The notes under the pieces are model-generated. The model was not told the origin of the DNA. It ran no database searches and worked only from the letters and a program-made list of their open reading frames with translations. The position numbers were made by a program, and so were the translations under genes. Below are positions 62,332 through 64,000 of a stretch of DNA of 64,000 nucleotides, piece after piece. The stretch lies in assembly GCF_001152565.1 (NCBI RefSeq), contig NZ_CQAZ01000002.1, positions 71,656 through 135,655 of the forward strand, written 5' to 3'. How positions within the stretch are numbered: position 1 is the stretch's first letter; the number at the start of each line of letters is the position of its first letter. This stretch comes from Yersinia pekkanenii. Lineage in GTDB: Bacteria; Pseudomonadota; Gammaproteobacteria; Enterobacterales; Enterobacteriaceae.

Positions 62332-62695
62332 GTGAAACTCCAATTTATAGTTTATTATTTGAATATTAAAATATTTTTATTATTCAGTAGACAATTAATG
62401 TCTTGCGATGGAGTGAATGATATACCATTGGCATTGAATTAAAATCACAAACAACTGACAGTATCAATCAAATTTTTTGATTGATAATTTACATTTCTTG
62501 AAACTGCTTTACTTAATGGCGGTTATGAGGAATGTCGCTACTTGACGCAAATTGACGTCTCCACCCCAAAACATCCGCGAGTATAACCATCGATGTGGCC
62601 CGATAGCTGTAATTTCAGTGATGCACCCTGTAGAATATGGGCGTTATCATTATTTATTAACTGAAAAATAATTACTGACTGAAAAAGGCTTAAAA
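62332..62695. other. BhsA-like / pyrF divergent region
   Basis: 364 bp AT-rich, with promoter of pyrF and of the broken gene. No ORF or riboswitch seen. Confidence 0.4.
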
Positions 62696-63433
62696 ATGAC
62701 GTCTGCAACGAAAACTAATAGCAGTGGCCCAATATCTTCCCCGATTGTTGTCGCCCTCGATTATGACAATAAAGACGCTGCGTTAGCCTTTGCCGATCGT
62801 GTTAATCCGTGTGATTGCCGGTTAAAAGTGGGCAAAGAGATGTTTACTTTATATGGTCCACAGTTGGTTCATGACTTACATCAGCGCGGTTTTGACGTCT
62901 TTCTCGATCTGAAGTTTCACGATATTCCTAATACCACCGCCCATGCGGTCGCGGCGGCGGCAGAGCTTGGCGTGTGGATGGTCAATGTCCATGCCAGTGG
63001 TGGCGCGCGCATGATGACTGCGGCCAAAGAAGCCTTATTACCCTATGGTCCGCAAGCACCACTGCTGATTGCTGTTACTGTGTTAACCAGCATGGATGGT
63101 GAAGATTTACGCGATATTGGCATTAATATCAGTCCGGCCGAACAAGCGGAACGGTTAGCCAAATTGAGCTGGGATTGTGGTTTGGACGGCGTGGTGTGTT
63201 CTGCCCATGAAGCGGTACGCCTGAAGCAGGTTTGTGGTGCTGATTTTAAACTGGTTACTCCCGGTATTCGCCCACAAGGCAGCGATGCTGGTGATCAGCG
63301 CCGTATTATGACACCGGAACTGGCGGTCGCGGCGGGGGTGGATTATATGGTGATTGGGCGACCGATCACCCAATCGCCGGACCCTGAAAAGACATTGCGT
63401 GAAATTCTGGTATCACTGAGTAAGGTGGCATAA
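62696..63433 (+). CDS. pyrF: Orotidine 5'-phosphate decarboxylase
   Basis: Last step to UMP. 245 residues as in E. coli. Catalytic Lys-Asp-Lys-Asp array in [10 protein letters not shown] and [15 protein letters not shown]; phosphate site [14 protein letters not shown] and [10 protein letters not shown]. Stop overlaps the yciH ATG by one base. Confidence 0.98.
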   Translation: MTSATKTNSSGPISSPIVVALDYDNKDAALAFADRVNPCDCRLKVGKEMFTLYGPQLVHDLHQRGFDVFLDLKFHDIPNTTAHAVAAAAELGVWMVNVHASGGARMMTAAKEALLPYGPQAPLLIAVTVLTSMDGEDLRDIGINISPAEQAERLAKLSWDCGLDGVVCSAHEAVRLKQVCGADFKLVTPGIRPQGSDAGDQRRIMTPELAVAAGVDYMVIGRPITQSPDPEKTLREILVSLSKVA

Positions 63434-63759
63434 TGAGTAATGATAATAGCCGCCTGGTTTATTCAACTGATACTGGCCGGATCAGTGAGCCAGAGATAAA
63501 ACCTGAGCGCCCTAAAGGTGATGGTATTGTTCGCATCCAGCGCCAAACCAGTGGCCGAAAAGGCAAGGGTGTAAGCCTGATTAGCGGAATTGATGGCAGC
63601 GATGAAGTGTTAGAGAAGCTGTCTGCTGAGTTAAAGAAAAAATGCGGTTGCGGTGGCTCGGTAAAAGATGGCGTCATTGAGATCCAAGGGGATAAACGCG
63701 ATCTGTTGAAGCAGCTTTTAGAAGCCAAAGGAATGAAAGTTAAATTGGCGGGGGGCTGA
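63433..63759 (+). CDS. yciH: SUI1/eIF1-like protein YciH
   Basis: 108 residues with the SUI1 fold (KGVSLISGIDGSDEVLEKLS, KKKCGCGGSVKDGVIEIQGD). E. coli YciH can discriminate initiation codons in vitro. Coupled to pyrF by a one-base overlap. Confidence 0.97.
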   Translation: MSNDNSRLVYSTDTGRISEPEIKPERPKGDGIVRIQRQTSGRKGKGVSLISGIDGSDEVLEKLSAELKKKCGCGGSVKDGVIEIQGDKRDLLKQLLEAKGMKVKLAGG

Positions 63760-63769
63760 GGATAATCTT

Positions 63770-63905
63770 CAGTTTCAAGAAGAAAAGACATTATCCGACG
63801 TTATTGGCGCTGTAGCCAGGCGGCAAACGAATAAATCCCGATGAGCTGACTCATGTCAGTGATTCGGGTGCATGAGAGCCGCCAACAACGCTACAGTTTC
63901 AAGAA
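63770..63905. repeat. ERIC-like palindromic element
   Basis: An imperfect palindrome: CTGTAGCCAGGCGGC against GCCGCCAACAACGCTACAG, with AATCCCGATGAGCTGACTCA and GTCAGTGATTCGGGTG inside, which is the ERIC core pattern with changes. CAGTTTCAAGAA occurs on both flanks (63770-63781 and 63894-63905). Confidence 0.7.
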
Positions 63906-63918
63906 CGAAGGATAAAAG

Positions 63919-64000
63919 TTACTTGCCAACTTGGTGCCCAATAACCCCACCTACCGCCGCACCACCTAATGTTCCTAGCGTGCTGCCGGTTAATACCGCG
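63919..64000 (-). CDS. osmB: Osmotically inducible lipoprotein OsmB (5' part outside window)
   Basis: Minus strand gives AVLTGSTLGTLGGAAVGGVI and GHQVGK-stop, the glycine-zipper C-terminus of OsmB. In E. coli it lies next to yciH. The signal peptide is beyond the window. Confidence 0.88.
   Translation of the reverse strand, partial: AVLTGSTLGTLGGAAVGGVIGHQVGK

Overview
The window reads as a chromosomal segment of an enterobacterium, most likely Yersinia, and by overall look of the Y. pseudotuberculosis / Y. pestis kind. The basis is recognition of protein sequences and gene order from memory, not a database search. Nearly every gene has an E. coli K-12 counterpart in the same order: xthA, tRNA-Tyr, purU, ychJ, rssA, rssB, hns, tdk, adhE, ychE, opp, yciU, clsA, yciY, yciI, tonB, yciA, yciB, yciC, ompW, trp, rnm (yciV), yciO, rluB, btuR, yciK, sohB, yciN, topA, cysB, acnA, ribA, pgpB, lapA, lapB, pyrF, yciH, osmB. 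It is therefore core backbone with small lineage-specific inserts.

Layout. 1-4.8 kb: nudG (cut by the window edge), xthA, an AT-rich LysR-type regulator, two tandem tRNA-Tyr genes followed by a 171-bp-period repeat that carries the tRNA 3' end (as in the E. coli tyrT/rtT locus), purU and ychJ. 4.8-6.1 kb: a short transcription unit with two perfect CRP half-site palindromes and a 23-codon ORF, then a decayed GNAT acetyltransferase. 6.1-16.5 kb: rssA-rssB, ugd (where E. coli has galU), hns, tdk, adhE, ychE. 17.2-24.7 kb: oligopeptide permease with two tandem oppA genes. 24.8-36.3 kb: yciU, clsA, yciY, an EAL-domain protein, two small proteins, yciI, tonB, yciA, yciB, a SulP transporter, yciC, ompW broken by a heptamer tandem repeat, and a BON lipoprotein. 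36.4-43.3 kb: the whole tryptophan operon trpLEGD(CF)BA with operator, leader peptide and attenuator, on the minus strand. 43.4-64 kb: an ERIC element, rnm, yciO, rluB, btuR, yciK, sohB, yciN, topA, cysB, an AT-rich orphan gene, acnA, ribA, pgpB, lapAB, a ribbon-helix-helix-like protein, a structured GC-richer non-coding patch, a frameshifted BhsA-like gene, pyrF, yciH, a second ERIC-like palindrome and the end of osmB.

Functions cluster by physiology: SigmaS control (rssAB), nucleoid control (hns), fermentation (adhE), peptide uptake (opp), membrane and LPS homeostasis (clsA, pgpB, lapAB), iron-dependent energy transduction (tonB), Trp biosynthesis, DNA topology (topA), sulfur regulation (cysB), TCA (acnA), and riboflavin and pyrimidine synthesis. 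Three genes are visibly damaged (GNAT, ompW, BhsA-like) and two intergenic stretches look like coding remnants. No insertion sequence, CRISPR array or intact phage was seen.

The most promising non-routine signals are the CRP-controlled 23-codon ORF with its roughly 320-nt candidate transcript (positions 4976-5347), the heptamer repeat in ompW that would allow phase-variable reading, the perfect 15-bp inverted repeat next to the ompW ribosome binding site, the AT-rich orphan between cysB and acnA, and the structured element at 61.9-62.04 kb.
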